A stretch of 64,000 nt of DNA from Pseudoroseomonas cervicalis (GTDB taxonomy: Bacteria > Pseudomonadota > Alphaproteobacteria > Acetobacterales > Acetobacteraceae). This document shows positions 51,855-60,897 of this stretch, in pieces (the first letter of the stretch is position 1; the number at the start of each line of letters is the position of its first letter). The stretch spans positions 1 through 64,000 of the forward strand of contig NZ_JAUTAJ010000002.1 in assembly GCF_030818485.1 (NCBI RefSeq), given 5' to 3'. The notes under the pieces are model-generated. The model had not been told where the DNA came from and did not search any database. It saw only the letters and a list, made by a program, of their open reading frames with translations. The position numbers and the translations under genes are program-made.

Positions 51855-51890
51855 CCCGCCTCCACACCAGACGGCGGCAGCCCGAAAAAA
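51855..51890 (+). repeat. 36-base intergenic repeat, copy B
   Basis: Matches copy A at 44358-44393 in 33 of 36 positions. It adjoins the upp stop codon, so that on the minus strand the TAG is followed directly by TTTTTTCGGGCTGCCGCC. Confidence 0.7.
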
Positions 51891-52541
51891 CTACTTGGTG
51901 CCGTAGAGGCGGTCGCCGGCGTCGCCGAGGCCGGGGCGGATATAGGCGTGGTCATCCAGCTCCCGGTCGATGGAGCAGGTGAAGATGGGCACGTCCGGAT
52001 GCGCCTCGGTCAGCACGCGCAGGCCCTGCGGCACGGTCAGCAGGCAGGCGAAGCGCAGCTGGGTGGCGCCGGCCTGCTTCAGGCGGGACAGCGCCGCCGC
52101 GGCTGAGTGGCCGGTGGCCAGCATCGGGTCGACCACGATCACCAGGCGCTCGGCGATGTCGTCCGGCAGCTTCAGGTAGTACTCCACCGGCACCAGCGTC
52201 GCCGGGTCGCGGTAGAGGCCAATATGGCCGACGCGGGCGGAGGGGACGAGGTCGAGCATGCCCTCCATGATGCCGTCGCCGGCGCGCAGGATGGAGACGA
52301 TGCAGAGCTTCTTGCCGGCCAGGATCGGGGCCTGCATGGTCTCCAGCGGCGTCTCGATCTCGGTGGTCTCGATCGGCAGGTCGCGGGTCAGCTCATAGGC
52401 CATCAGCAGGCTGATCTCGCGCGCCAGGCGGCGGAACTCGCCGGTCGAGGCGTGCTTCTGCCGCATCAGCGTCAGCTTGTGTTGCACCAGCGGATGCTGG
52501 ATCACGGTCACATCGCCGGTGATGTGCGGCGCGTCGGTCAT
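51891..52541 (-). CDS. upp: uracil phosphoribosyltransferase
   Basis: A 216-residue enzyme converting uracil and PRPP to [24 protein letters not shown] opens the fold; [21 protein letters not shown], the PRPP loop [16 protein letters not shown] and the C-terminal [17 protein letters not shown] uracil site are all present. ATG 52541 with GGAAG upstream is preferred; ATG 52556 overlaps the DUF1688 stop and is possible. In the yeast URC pathway the equivalent protein is URC6, and the two genes upstream match URC4 and URC1. Confidence 0.93.
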   Translation of the reverse strand: MTDAPHITGDVTVIQHPLVQHKLTLMRQKHASTGEFRRLAREISLLMAYELTRDLPIETTEIETPLETMQAPILAGKKLCIVSILRAGDGIMEGMLDLVPSARVGHIGLYRDPATLVPVEYYLKLPDDIAERLVIVVDPMLATGHSAAAALSRLKQAGATQLRFACLLTVPQGLRVLTEAHPDVPIFTCSIDRELDDHAYIRPGLGDAGDRLYGTK

Positions 52542-52555
52542 GGTCGGTACTTCCA

Positions 52556-53791
52556 TCAGAACACGGTTCCATCGCTGGCGACGGTGAGGGGCGGGCCGCC
52601 CCCCGGGCGCTTCTCGCGGGCGATGCGGCGTCCGGCGGCCCAGGAGCCGCCCTCCAGCACGCAGGCCAGCGGCAGGGCGGCGGCATCCAGGCCCAGCCGG
52701 TCGCGCACCGCCTCGGCAAGCCGGTCCAGCAGCGCGACCGTCAGGGCCCGCCACTCGACGATCGCCGGATGGTCCACGGGCAGGGTTTGCCGCGCCAGGG
52801 CGGGGTCGCGCAAGGCCAGCACGCCCAAATCCAGCAGCAGGCCGCCATTGCGGTATTCCGGCAGGCCGGTCAGGGCGTCGAGCGCCAGCACCGGAATGCC
52901 GGCTTCCTCGACCACCTCGGCCAGGGAATAGCTCAGCCATTGGGAGAGCTTGTGGAAGGGCACCAGGCCCGGCGCCGGGCCCTCCGGCGCGGCCAGGGGG
53001 TGGCGCCAGACATCGCCCAGGTTTTCGCCATCCAGCGTCAGGCGGGCGGGCCAGATCGGCGCCAGGCCTTCCAGCACCGCCTGCAGGATGGCGGCGGCGG
53101 GCAGGCCGGCAGGGGTCGCCCGGGCGCGCAGATGGTCGAACAGCCCGCCGGGGCGCGGGTGCCCGGCGCCGAACAAAGCGGGGTTCTGTTCCAGGGCCTC
53201 GCCCAGGTTGCGCAGCAGGGCGGCGCGTCCCTCCAGGCCCTCCAGCGGGTTCTTGTCCGTGACCTGGAAGGCGGCGGCGAGGCGGGGGGCGTCGAGGGCG
53301 CGCAGCGCGGCGGCGTCGACGCGCAAGGGGTCGGCGGGGTCGCCCGAGAAAAGCCCGGCGGCGAAGGCGTGCAGACTGGCGACGCCGAGGCCCTCGGAGC
53401 GGGCGAGGCGCGTGCCGTCGGGCTCGGTGTAGGACCATTCGGACCCGGCGCCGGCATCGAGCAGGACAGAGACGACGCAGAGGTCGAAGCGGCGGCGGGC
53501 GGTCTCGGCCGGGTCTTCGCCAGCGAGGCGTGCGGCCAGGGCGCCCCAGCGATCCGTGCCGCCGGCGGCGAAGTGGCGCCAGCGCGCGTGATAGGGGATG
53601 CGCAGATCGGGGTAGTTCCGCCGGATGGTGTCCGCGACGTAGTCGGCGGCCCCGGGCAATTTCTCGGGGTGACAGGTGAAATGCGGCAGCTCGTCCCGCA
53701 TGGCGAGGTCGAGCAGAGCGTGGCAGCGGGCGCGGATGGTGTCCGGCCGGCGCAGCAGGGCGACGGTCTCGCTCAAGCGGGGAGATCCCAA
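52556..53791 (-). CDS. DUF1688 protein (URC4-like, uracil catabolism)
   Basis: A 411-residue DUF1688 protein, homologous by pattern to yeast URC4. Recognisable segments are [57 protein letters not shown] and [14 protein letters not shown] with [19 protein letters not shown]. Its reaction is not established as far as I know. The start is uncertain: TTG 53791 or TTG 53776, both at the edge of a repeated hairpin; no good ATG exists. The gene sits between a URC1-like gene and upp, the arrangement seen in bacterial URC loci. Confidence 0.88.
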   Translation of the reverse strand: MGSPRLSETVALLRRPDTIRARCHALLDLAMRDELPHFTCHPEKLPGAADYVADTIRRNYPDLRIPYHARWRHFAAGGTDRWGALAARLAGEDPAETARRRFDLCVVSVLLDAGAGSEWSYTEPDGTRLARSEGLGVASLHAFAAGLFSGDPADPLRVDAAALRALDAPRLAAAFQVTDKNPLEGLEGRAALLRNLGEALEQNPALFGAGHPRPGGLFDHLRARATPAGLPAAAILQAVLEGLAPIWPARLTLDGENLGDVWRHPLAAPEGPAPGLVPFHKLSQWLSYSLAEVVEEAGIPVLALDALTGLPEYRNGGLLLDLGVLALRDPALARQTLPVDHPAIVEWRALTVALLDRLAEAVRDRLGLDAAALPLACVLEGGSWAAGRRIAREKRPGGGPPLTVASDGTVF

Positions 53792-53837
53792 CTGACAGAA
53801 AGAAGAAGGGGGTGCAGGGGGAATTCATTCCCCCTGC
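53789..53837 (-). terminator. repeated hairpin between the URC1-like and URC4-like genes
   Basis: Arms GCAGGGGGAAT and ATTCCCCCTGC (53814-53837) form an 11-bp stem with a TC loop; on the minus strand ACCCCCTTCTTCTTTCTGTC follows. It closely resembles the element at 39864-39908, including the AACTGACAGAAA flank. Within the operon it could terminate partly or stabilise the upstream mRNA. Confidence 0.6.
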
Positions 53838-53855
53838 CCTTTTTCCTGCTGCTGT

Positions 53856-55127
53856 TCACAATGCCCTCCCCTTGGCGATGGCGAGTTCCGCCGCGTCCGG
53901 CACCGCTTCGGTGAAGTAGCCGGCGGCCTTCTTCGCATCCATCTCGACCCGCGCATCGGCGGGGATGAGTTCGTCGGGGATGGGGATGCGCTGCACCACC
54001 TGGATGCCGCTCTGCACGATGGGGGCGAATTTCATGTTGCTCATGGAGACGAGGCGGTCGATGCGGGTGATGCCGAGCCAGTGGAGCACATCGGGCATCA
54101 ATTCCTGGAAGCGCATGTCCTGCACGCCGGCGACGCATTCGGTGCGGGTGAAATAGGCCTCGGCGCGGTCGCCGCCTTCCTGGCGTTTGCGCGCGTTGTA
54201 GACAAGGAACTTCGTGACCTCGCCCAGCGCACGGCCTTCCTTGCGGTTGTAGACGATGAGGCCGATGCCACCTTCCTGCGCCATGCCGATGCAGGCCTCG
54301 ATGCCGTGCGCCAGATAGGGGCGGCAGGTGCAGATGTCGGAGCCGAAGACGTCCGAGCCGTTGCATTCATCGTGGATGCGACAGGCGATCTGCGTCTCCG
54401 CCCTGCCGAGTTTCTCTGTGTCGCCGAAGAGATAGACCGTCATGCCGCCGATGGGCGGCAGGAAGACCCGCAGATCGGGGCGGGTGACGAGTTCGGGGAA
54501 CATGCCGCCGGTCTGCTCGAAGAGGTTGCGGCGCAGCTCGGTCTCGGAGACGCCGAAACGCGCGGCGATGCCGGGCAGCCACCAGACCGGCTCGATGGCG
54601 ATCTTGGTGACGCAGGCATCGCCATTGGCCAGCAGTACCGTGCCATCCGGGTTCAGCCGCCCGGCGCGCATCGCCTCGGTCAGCTCGGGCATGTTGATAT
54701 GGGCGCGGGTGACGGCGATGCTCGGGCGGATGTCGAGGCCGGCGGCGATGGCACCGGCATAGAGGTCCGGCACCAGATGGCCGAAGGGGTCGAGCGAGAC
54801 GATTTTTTCCGGATCGCCCCAGGCGGGAAACGGGCCGATCGGCACGGCGGGGCGGGTGTTGTGGAAATCCGGCCGGTGGTCCGCCTTCAGCTGGCCGGAG
54901 GCGACGGCCAGCGCGCGGTACAGGGCGTAGGAACCGGCATGGGTGCCGATGGCGTTGCGCGCGGCCGGGTCCTGCAGCGTTGCCACCACCGGGCCGCGCT
55001 GCAGCGGGTCGGCGGCGCCCCAGTTCAGGGCGGGCGCCGTGGCCGCGCCGGGCTTGGGGTGCGAGGTCAGGATGATCGGGCGGGGCACGGCGCCCTTGCC
55101 GTCGCGCAGGCGGTTCAGGCTGCTCAT
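53856..55127 (-). CDS. GTP cyclohydrolase II-like protein (URC1-like)
   Basis: A 423-residue protein whose C-terminal half is GTP cyclohydrolase II-like: zinc ligands Cys255, Cys266 and Cys268 (HDECNGSDVFGSDICTCRPY) have the same spacing as in RibA, and GLIVYNRKEGRALG follows. The N-terminal 200 residues are specific to the URC1 branch (TSHPKPGAATAP; GTHAGSYALYRALAVASGQL; PSIAVTRAHINMPEL). Together with DUF1688 and upp this marks a URC uracil-degradation operon, as in Lachancea, rather than riboflavin synthesis. A RutR-type site overlaps its promoter. Confidence 0.9.
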   Translation of the reverse strand: MSSLNRLRDGKGAVPRPIILTSHPKPGAATAPALNWGAADPLQRGPVVATLQDPAARNAIGTHAGSYALYRALAVASGQLKADHRPDFHNTRPAVPIGPFPAWGDPEKIVSLDPFGHLVPDLYAGAIAAGLDIRPSIAVTRAHINMPELTEAMRAGRLNPDGTVLLANGDACVTKIAIEPVWWLPGIAARFGVSETELRRNLFEQTGGMFPELVTRPDLRVFLPPIGGMTVYLFGDTEKLGRAETQIACRIHDECNGSDVFGSDICTCRPYLAHGIEACIGMAQEGGIGLIVYNRKEGRALGEVTKFLVYNARKRQEGGDRAEAYFTRTECVAGVQDMRFQELMPDVLHWLGITRIDRLVSMSNMKFAPIVQSGIQVVQRIPIPDELIPADARVEMDAKKAAGYFTEAVPDAAELAIAKGRAL

Positions 55128-55190
55128 CGTGGCGTATCACCTCGGACAGAGGCGGCCCGGGCCGGGATGGCCGGGTGCGGCCGTGAATCG

Positions 55191-55220
55191 AGGCTAGGTT
55201 TTTGCTGACCGATTGGTCAA
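55191..55220 (-). promoter_or_regulatory. promoter of the URC operon
   Basis: On the minus strand TTGACC (55220-55215), an 18-base spacer and TAGCCT (55196-55191) form a plausible sigma-70-type promoter about 60 bases before the URC1-like start. The -35 element is part of the RutR-like palindrome, so a bound repressor would block it. Confidence 0.5.
55205..55220. promoter_or_regulatory. RutR-box-like palindrome
   Basis: CTGACCGATTGGTCAA (read TTGACCAATCGGTCAG on the minus strand) matches the published RutR consensus TTGACCANNTGGTCAA at 12 of the 14 defined positions. It lies between the rutR homologue and the URC operon, 54 bases from the rutR start. Confidence 0.72.
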
Positions 55221-55273
55221 GTTTCTTGCCAAGCCCGTGGTGACGGGGTTTCGCTGCGGAGATGGGTGGCAGA

Positions 55274-55918
55274 ATGACCAAAAGCGCGGCAGAGCAGCCC
55301 GGGGCGCGGGCCCGGCAGCGCGCGGCGCGGCGGGCGCAGATCCTGGCCGCCGCCGAGCGGGTCTTCGCCGAGGCCGGGTTCGAGGGCGCCAGCATGGCCG
55401 CCATCGCCGCGGAGGCCGGGCTGCCCAAGGCCAATCTCCACTATTATTTCGGCACCAAGGAGGCGCTCTACGCCGCGCTGCTGCGGGAACTGCTGGGGCT
55501 GTGGCTGTCCGCCACCGAGGCGATCCGCCTCGAAAGCGACCCGGCCGAGGCGCTGACGGCCTATGTGCGGGCCAAGATGGCCTGGTCGCGCAGCCGGCCG
55601 CTGGCCTCGCGCGTCTTCGCCAATGAGGTGCTGCATGGCGCGCCGGTACTGGACGCCGAATTCGCCGGGCCGATGCGCCAGCTGGTGGAGGAGAAGTCGC
55701 GCGTGCTGCAGGGCTGGATCGAGCAGGGGCGGATGGCGCCGATCGCGCCGCAGCACCTGTTCTTCGCGCTGTGGGCGATGACCCAGACCTATGCCGATTT
55801 CGCCGCGCAGATCCGGCCCGTCCTCGGGGTGGATGCGCTGGGCGAGGCCGAGTTCGCGGCGGCGACCGAGACGGTGCTGCGGCTGGTGCTGCGCGGCTGC
55901 GGCCTGCCGGCCCCCTGA
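55274..55918 (+). CDS. rutR: TetR-family regulator, RutR homologue
   Basis: A 214-residue TetR regulator. The helix-turn-helix is at about residues 38-60 (GASMAAIAAEAGLPKANLHY). The ligand domain aligns well with E. coli RutR, the uracil/thymine-sensing regulator: TKEALYAALLRELLGLWLSA, ASRVFANEVLHGAPVLDAEF, IAPQHLFFALWAMTQTYADF with AAQ. I chose ATG 55274 (MTKSAAEQ), close to the RutR N-terminus; ATG 55262 is also in frame. Divergence from the URC operon and a RutR-like box suggest uracil-relieved repression. Confidence 0.86.
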   Translation: MTKSAAEQPGARARQRAARRAQILAAAERVFAEAGFEGASMAAIAAEAGLPKANLHYYFGTKEALYAALLRELLGLWLSATEAIRLESDPAEALTAYVRAKMAWSRSRPLASRVFANEVLHGAPVLDAEFAGPMRQLVEEKSRVLQGWIEQGRMAPIAPQHLFFALWAMTQTYADFAAQIRPVLGVDALGEAEFAAATETVLRLVLRGCGLPAP

Positions 55919-56057
55919 CAGAGCCGCCCCCGCTAACGCGGAGTTTTGCCGCGCGGGGCGGCGGACCGTTCCAGTTGCGCAACTCCTGTTCTAGGCTGAT
56001 CATCGCACAAGCAACGCCCACCGAAAAACAAAGCCGGGCGTCGGAGGGAGAAGGTTC

Positions 56058-57056
56058 ATGAAAGAGCTGCGTCGTCGCGGCCTGCTGGCCGCCGGCCTCA
56101 CCGCCGGGCTGTCCGCCCCGCTCATCCTGCCGGGCACGGCCCGGGCACAGGCGCGCTATCCCAACCGCCCGATCACGCTGATCTGCCCCTGGGGCGCCGG
56201 CGGCGGCACCGATGCCACGGCGCGCATCATCGCGGCGCTGCTGGAGAAGGATCTCGGCCAGCCGATCAATGTGGTGAACCGCACCGGCGGCAATGGCGTG
56301 GTCGGGCATTCCGCCATCGCGACGGCGCCGGCGGATGGCTACACCATCGGCATCCTGACGGTGGAGATCGCCATGCTCCGCCATGCCGGGCTGACCCAGC
56401 TGAGCTGGCAGGACTACACGCCGATCGGGCTGATGAACGAGGATCCGCCGGGCGTGCAGGTCAGCGCCTCGGCCCCCTGGCAGGACATCAAGGCGCTGGC
56501 GGAGGCGATCAAGGCCTCGCCGCCCGGGCGGTATAAGGCCTCCGGCACCGGGCAGGGCGGCATCTGGCATCTCGGCCTGGTGGGGTGGCTGCAGGCGATG
56601 GGCCTGAAGCCCGACCATGTGCGCTGGGTGCCCTCGAATGGCGCGGCGCCGGCGATGCAGGACCTGGCGGCGGGCGGGGTCGACATCGTCACCTGCTCGG
56701 TGCCCGAGGCGCGGGCGATGCTGGATGCCGGGCGGGCGCGCAGCCTCGCCATCATGGCGGCGCAGCGCAATCCGCAATTCGCCCAGGTGCCGACGCTGAA
56801 CGAGACGCTGGGCATCCGCCACGCGACCGGCGCCTGGCGCGGCATCGCCGGGCCGAAGAACCTGCCCGACGGCATGCGCCAGACCCTGACCGCGGCGCTG
56901 GAGCGCGCCTACAACAGCAGCGAATACCGCGACTTCATGAACGCCCGCGGCTTCGGCACGGTCTGGGCCGATGCCGGCGGCTTCGCCAGCTTCATGGGCG
57001 AATCCGACAAGGCGATGGGCGAGGCGATGCGCGCCGCCGGCCTGGCGCGCGGCTGA
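56058..57056 (+). CDS. tctC: Bug/TctC-type tripartite tricarboxylate transporter receptor
   Basis: A 332-residue periplasmic binding protein. The signal ELRRRGLLAAGLTAGLSAP to TARAQ may be Tat type. The mature part starts RYPNRPITLICPWGAGGGTD, the Bug hallmark, with VVNRTGGNGVVGHSAIATAP and ADGYTIG forming the carboxylate site. GGAGGGAGAAGG precedes ATG 56058. TctB and TctA genes follow, so this is a complete transporter set. The ligand is unknown. Confidence 0.92.
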   Translation: MKELRRRGLLAAGLTAGLSAPLILPGTARAQARYPNRPITLICPWGAGGGTDATARIIAALLEKDLGQPINVVNRTGGNGVVGHSAIATAPADGYTIGILTVEIAMLRHAGLTQLSWQDYTPIGLMNEDPPGVQVSASAPWQDIKALAEAIKASPPGRYKASGTGQGGIWHLGLVGWLQAMGLKPDHVRWVPSNGAAPAMQDLAAGGVDIVTCSVPEARAMLDAGRARSLAIMAAQRNPQFAQVPTLNETLGIRHATGAWRGIAGPKNLPDGMRQTLTAALERAYNSSEYRDFMNARGFGTVWADAGGFASFMGESDKAMGEAMRAAGLARG

Positions 57057-57135
57057 GCCGCGGCGGGCGCGGCCGCCCGGTCCGGCGCCGCGCCCGCACG
57101 CTGTCCCTCTCCTCCTGCCAAGGGAGCGCCCTGTC

Positions 57136-57612
57136 ATGCGGGTGAATGACGCGGTCCTCGGCCTCGCGCTGCTGTTGCTGGCGGGCGCCGTATTCGGGAC
57201 CACCTTCTCCTTCCCCTCCTTCCCCGGCCAGGATTACGGGCCGGCGCTGTTCCCGCGGCTGCTGGCCGGCGGGCTGGCACTGTGCGGGCTGGTGCTGCTG
57301 CCGCGCGGCCTGGCGGCGCGCCGCGCCGGCGGGCCCTGGCTGGCGCTGGAGGGCTGGATGCGCCAGCCGACGCCGCTGCTCTCCTTCCTGCTGATGCCGC
57401 TCGGCGCGCTGGCCTATCTGCTGCTGGCCGAGCCGCTGGGCTTCCTGCCGGTCGCCTTCCTGCTGCTGCTCGGCCTGTTCCTGTGGTTCGGGGCGGGCTG
57501 GCGGCGGGCGCTGCCGGTCGCGCTGCTGTCGACCTGGCTGGTGCACTGGTTCTTCGCCGGGCTGATGCGGGTGCCGCTGCCGCGCGGCCCGCTGCCCGAT
57601 CTTTTCCTGTGA
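57136..57612 (+). CDS. tctB: tripartite tricarboxylate transporter small subunit TctB
   Basis: A 158-residue membrane protein with four hydrophobic helices (near residues 5-25, 40-58, 80-110 and 115-145), the layout of TctB. FPGQDYGPALFPRLLAGGLA is the conserved loop of this family. ATG 57136 has AAGGGAG upstream. It lies between tctC and tctA. Confidence 0.88.
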   Translation: MRVNDAVLGLALLLLAGAVFGTTFSFPSFPGQDYGPALFPRLLAGGLALCGLVLLPRGLAARRAGGPWLALEGWMRQPTPLLSFLLMPLGALAYLLLAEPLGFLPVAFLLLLGLFLWFGAGWRRALPVALLSTWLVHWFFAGLMRVPLPRGPLPDLFL

Positions 57613-57622
57613 CGGGGGCGTG

Positions 57623-59119
57623 ATGGATCCGATCCTGCAGGCCCTGGCGCTGGTCTTCGAGCCGACCGTGCTGGCCGTCATCCTCGGCTCGGCGGTGTTC
57701 GGCATGTTCGTCGGCGCCATGCCGGGGCTGACCGCCACCATGGCGACGGCGCTGCTGGTGCCGGTCACCTTCTTCATGCCGCCGGTGCCGGCGCTGGGCG
57801 CCATCGTCACCGCGACCGCCATGGCGATCTTCTCCGGCGACATCCCGGCGGCGATGCTGCGCATGCCTGGCACGCCGGCCTCGGCCGCCTATACGGATGA
57901 ATCCTATGCGATGGCGCGCAAGGGGCAGCTCGACCTGAACCTTGGCGTCAACCTGGTCTTCTCCGTGCTCGGCGGCATCTTCGGTGTCATCGTGCTGATC
58001 CTGGCGGCGCCGAACCTGGCCGAGCTGGCGCTGAACTTCTCCTCCTTCGAGTATTTCTGGCTGGCCTGCCTCGGCCTCACCTGCGCCGTGTTCATCGGCG
58101 GCGGCGATGCGGTGAAGGGCTTCGTCGCGCTGTTCGGCGGGCTGCTGCTGGCCTGCATCGGCATCGACCCGGCGGCCGGCGTGCCGCGCTTCACCATGGG
58201 CAATGTCGATCTGATGTCGGGGGTGAATTTCATCGCCGTGATGATCGGCGCCTTCGCCTTCTCCGAGCTGCTGCGCGGCGCGGCGTCGCTGCATGCCGGG
58301 GGTGGCGCCACGGTGGTGCCGCAGATCGGCAATGTCTTCCGCGGCATTGGCGGGGTGATGCGGCAATACTGGCGCAACGCGCTGCGCGGCTCGGTCACCG
58401 GCACGCTGATCGGCGCGCTGCCGGGGGCGGGCGCCGACATCGCCGCCTGGGTCGCCTATGCGGTGGCCAAGCGCTTCTCCCGCACGCCGCAGAAATTCGG
58501 CACCGGGCATGTGGAAGGCGTGGTGGAGGCGGGGGCGGCGAACAATTCGGCCCTCGGCGGCGCCTGGATCCCGGCGCTGGTCTTCGGCATCCCGGGCGAT
58601 TCCATCACCGCCATCGTCATCGGCGTGCTCTACATGAAGGGGATGAATCCGGGCCCCACCGTGTTCACCGAGAACCCCCAGCTGATCTATGCGGTGTTCA
58701 TCATCTTCCTGCTGGCGAACCTGATCATGCTGCCGCTGGGCTGGACGGTGATCAAATGCGCCAAGCAGATCCTGCGGGTTCCGCGCAACCTGCTGCTGCC
58801 GCTGATCCTGCTGTTCTGCCTGGTCGGCGCCTTCGCCATGACCAATAGCGGCTATGGCATCGCGCTGATGCTGATCTTCGGCCTGGTCGGCTGGTTCATG
58901 GAGGAGAATGGCTTCCCCGTGGCGCCGCTGATCCTCGGCCTGGTGCTCGGCGAGATGCTGGAGCAGAACTTCATGACCTCGATGATCAAGTCGGATGGCG
59001 CGCTGCTGGCCTTCTTCGAGCGGCCGATCGCCGGCACGCTCGGCGTGCTGACGCTGCTGATCTGGGTGCTGATGCTGGTGCGCGGCGCCATGGCGCCGCG
59101 GCGGGCCGTGGCGGCGTGA
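57623..59119 (+). CDS. tctA: tripartite tricarboxylate transporter large subunit TctA
   Basis: A 498-residue membrane transporter with about eleven helices. GMFVGAMPGLTATMATALLV near the start and the repeated GALPGAGADIAAWVAYAVAK with the NNSALGG-x-WIPALVFGIPGDS region are TctA landmarks. ATG 57623 is preferred to GTG 57620. A strong hairpin follows at 59124-59151. With TctC and TctB it imports a carboxylate driven by the membrane potential. Confidence 0.93.
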   Translation: MDPILQALALVFEPTVLAVILGSAVFGMFVGAMPGLTATMATALLVPVTFFMPPVPALGAIVTATAMAIFSGDIPAAMLRMPGTPASAAYTDESYAMARKGQLDLNLGVNLVFSVLGGIFGVIVLILAAPNLAELALNFSSFEYFWLACLGLTCAVFIGGGDAVKGFVALFGGLLLACIGIDPAAGVPRFTMGNVDLMSGVNFIAVMIGAFAFSELLRGAASLHAGGGATVVPQIGNVFRGIGGVMRQYWRNALRGSVTGTLIGALPGAGADIAAWVAYAVAKRFSRTPQKFGTGHVEGVVEAGAANNSALGGAWIPALVFGIPGDSITAIVIGVLYMKGMNPGPTVFTENPQLIYAVFIIFLLANLIMLPLGWTVIKCAKQILRVPRNLLLPLILLFCLVGAFAMTNSGYGIALMLIFGLVGWFMEENGFPVAPLILGLVLGEMLEQNFMTSMIKSDGALLAFFERPIAGTLGVLTLLIWVLMLVRGAMAPRRAVAA

Positions 59120-59123
59120 GGCG

Positions 59124-59151
59124 GCGGCGGGCGCCCTCCGGCGCCCGCCGC
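59124..59151. terminator. bidirectional hairpin between tctA and the nitrile hydratase genes
   Basis: A perfect 12-bp stem (59124-59135 with 59140-59151, core GGCGGGCGCC/GGCGCCCGCC) with a CTCC loop lies between convergent genes. It has no T-tract. Confidence 0.55.
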
Positions 59152-59161
59152 GCCTGACCGT

Positions 59162-59512
59162 TCAGGCCAGGCCTTTCGCCAGCTCGATCGGCGCGCCATG
59201 CGGCGTCCGCGCCGCGGCGCGGGCCCAGGCCTCGCGCCGCGCCGCCAGCACCGCCTCCGAGGCGATGCCCTTCACCGCCACGATGCGCTCCAGCGCGTCC
59301 AGCCAATGCTCGTAATAGGGCTTGCCGCCGCGCGCGATCTCGGCGCCGAGGGTCTCCGCCCATTCGCCCCAGGCGAAGCAGCCCGCCTGGTGCAGGGCGA
59401 GCGTCATGGCGAAGGCCTGGGCCTGCCAGGGCGCCTCGAAGACCGGTTCCTCCCCACTGCCAGGCAGCGCGGGCGGCAGCTCACAGCGCGACAAGATAGG
59501 ACTCCCAGGCAT
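59162..59512 (-). CDS. nitrile hydratase accessory protein
   Basis: A protein of up to 116 residues resembling the N-terminal part of nitrile hydratase beta subunits (FEAPWQAQAFAMTLALHQAG, FAWGEWAETLGAEI, GGKPYYEHWLDALERIVAVKG). Such small activators insert cobalt by exchanging the alpha subunit. ATG 59512 overlaps the end of the beta gene by 32 bases; an internal TTG near 59494 is an alternative. The gene closes the nitrile hydratase operon. Confidence 0.87.
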   Translation of the reverse strand: MPGSPILSRCELPPALPGSGEEPVFEAPWQAQAFAMTLALHQAGCFAWGEWAETLGAEIARGGKPYYEHWLDALERIVAVKGIASEAVLAARREAWARAAARTPHGAPIELAKGLA

Positions 59513-60137
59513 CGATGGAGACGGTCAGCGTCGGGTCCGCCCCCTCCCCCCACAGCTCGGCGGCGGTGAAGCGGATTGTGTAGAGCCATTGCGGCGCCTC
59601 GCCCTGGCCATGCGCGTGGCTGTCGGGGAAGACGAAGACGCCATGCACCCTGTCCACCACGCCCTGGCGGCCGCGGGCATAGCGCGGCAGGCGGGTGTGG
59701 TGCTGCGGGTTGAAGTGGCGGGTGCGCACCGCATCGCCCACCGCGAAACGCGCCGGCGCGCCGGCCGGGCGGTCATACTGCGTGCCGCGCGCCAGCACCG
59801 GCGCCACCTGCTCCGCCCGCAGCGCCGACAAGGCGGGGCCGGGCTGCAGCACCCGGCCGGCGGCCAGCTCCTCGGCCGAGACCAGGCCGCGCTGCAGCAG
59901 CAGCTTCTCCAGCCCCTTGATCCAGATCTCGTAATAGGAGCTGGTCAGATACTCGCCCGGCGGCAGGGTCTCCCGCGCATGGCGGGAGGCATCGATGTTC
60001 CATTGCCCGAGCGCACCGGCGGCCAGCGTCACCGCCAGGGCGCGCCGCTCCCAGGCGGCGTGGAAGCGCTCCTCCTCCGGCTCCGGCCGCACCGGGCCGA
60101 AACCCATCATGCCGCCGAGATCCTGCGCGCCATTCAT
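59481..60137 (-). CDS. nthB: nitrile hydratase beta subunit
   Basis: A 218-residue beta subunit. [20 protein letters not shown] is the family N-terminus; [20 protein letters not shown] and a C-terminal SH3-like domain ([40 protein letters not shown]) follow. It contributes to the active-site pocket and holds the alpha subunit. The start at 60137 overlaps the alpha gene stop as ATGA. Confidence 0.93.
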   Translation of the reverse strand: MNGAQDLGGMMGFGPVRPEPEEERFHAAWERRALAVTLAAGALGQWNIDASRHARETLPPGEYLTSSYYEIWIKGLEKLLLQRGLVSAEELAAGRVLQPGPALSALRAEQVAPVLARGTQYDRPAGAPARFAVGDAVRTRHFNPQHHTRLPRYARGRQGVVDRVHGVFVFPDSHAHGQGEAPQWLYTIRFTAAELWGEGADPTLTVSIDAWESYLVAL

Positions 60138-60793
60138 GCGAGGTCCTCCGGCCGGCGCGCCAGGGCGGTGCCGATCATGGCATCGCGGCTGACCAGCTCG
60201 GCCAGGCGGTCCTCGCTCCAGCCCTCGGTGCCCTCGGGGCGCATCGGGATGACCAGGTAGCGGGTCTCGGCGGTGGAATCCCACACCCGGATGCGCGTGC
60301 CCTCGGGCAGGGTCACGCCGAAATCGGCCAGCACGCCGCGCGGGTCGATCGCCGCGCGCGAGCGGTAGGCGGGCGATTTGTACCAGGTCGGCGGCAGCCC
60401 CAGCACCGGCCAGGGATAGCAGGAGCACAGGGTGCAGACGACCATGTTGTGCTCCCCGGGCGTGTTCTCCACCGCCACCATGTGCTCGCCCTGGCGGCCG
60501 GTGAAGCCCATGCCGTGGATCGCCGCGCTGGCATCCTGCCGCAGCGCCGCCAGGAACTGCGGATCGCTCCAGGCGCGCGCCACGACGCGGGCGCCGTTGC
60601 GCGGGCCGATGCGGGTTTCATAGGTCTCGATCAGCGCGTCCAGCGCCGCCGGATCGGCATAGCCCTTCTCGACCAGCAGGGATTCCAGCGCGCGCACGCG
60701 CAGCTCCATGGGCGAGAGTTCGCTGGCGCCATGGTCATGGTCGTGATGATGCGCGTGGCCATGGTCATGGGGGTGGTGCGGGTCGTGCGGCAT
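60134..60793 (-). CDS. nthA: nitrile hydratase alpha subunit, cobalt type, with His-rich N-terminus
   Basis: A 219-residue catalytic subunit hydrating nitriles to amides. The metal motif [18 protein letters not shown] (Cys120, Cys123, Ser124, Cys125) has Thr after the first Cys, the mark of cobalt enzymes. The first 22 residues hold eleven His and several Asp ([20 protein letters not shown]), a probable metal-binding tail not part of the usual fold. Later blocks [18 protein letters not shown] and [17 protein letters not shown] are standard. It is divergent from nikR, 104 bases away. No amidase gene is nearby. Confidence 0.94.
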   Translation of the reverse strand: MPHDPHHPHDHGHAHHHDHDHGASELSPMELRVRALESLLVEKGYADPAALDALIETYETRIGPRNGARVVARAWSDPQFLAALRQDASAAIHGMGFTGRQGEHMVAVENTPGEHNMVVCTLCSCYPWPVLGLPPTWYKSPAYRSRAAIDPRGVLADFGVTLPEGTRIRVWDSTAETRYLVIPMRPEGTEGWSEDRLAELVSRDAMIGTALARRPEDLA

Positions 60794-60897
60794 GGCGGCA
60801 GCGTCCCGCCGCCGCGCGCCAGGGTCAAGGGCGATGCGCGATGGACCGCGGCGCGGCCGCGCGCCACAGTGGCCGCATCGGCGAAGGCGGAGACAGC

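Noticed and set aside
60794..60897. A NikR operator in the nthA-nikR intergenic region
   Set aside because: No GTATGA-N16-TCATAC type site is present; GATGCG and CGCATC occur, but too far apart for the known geometry.
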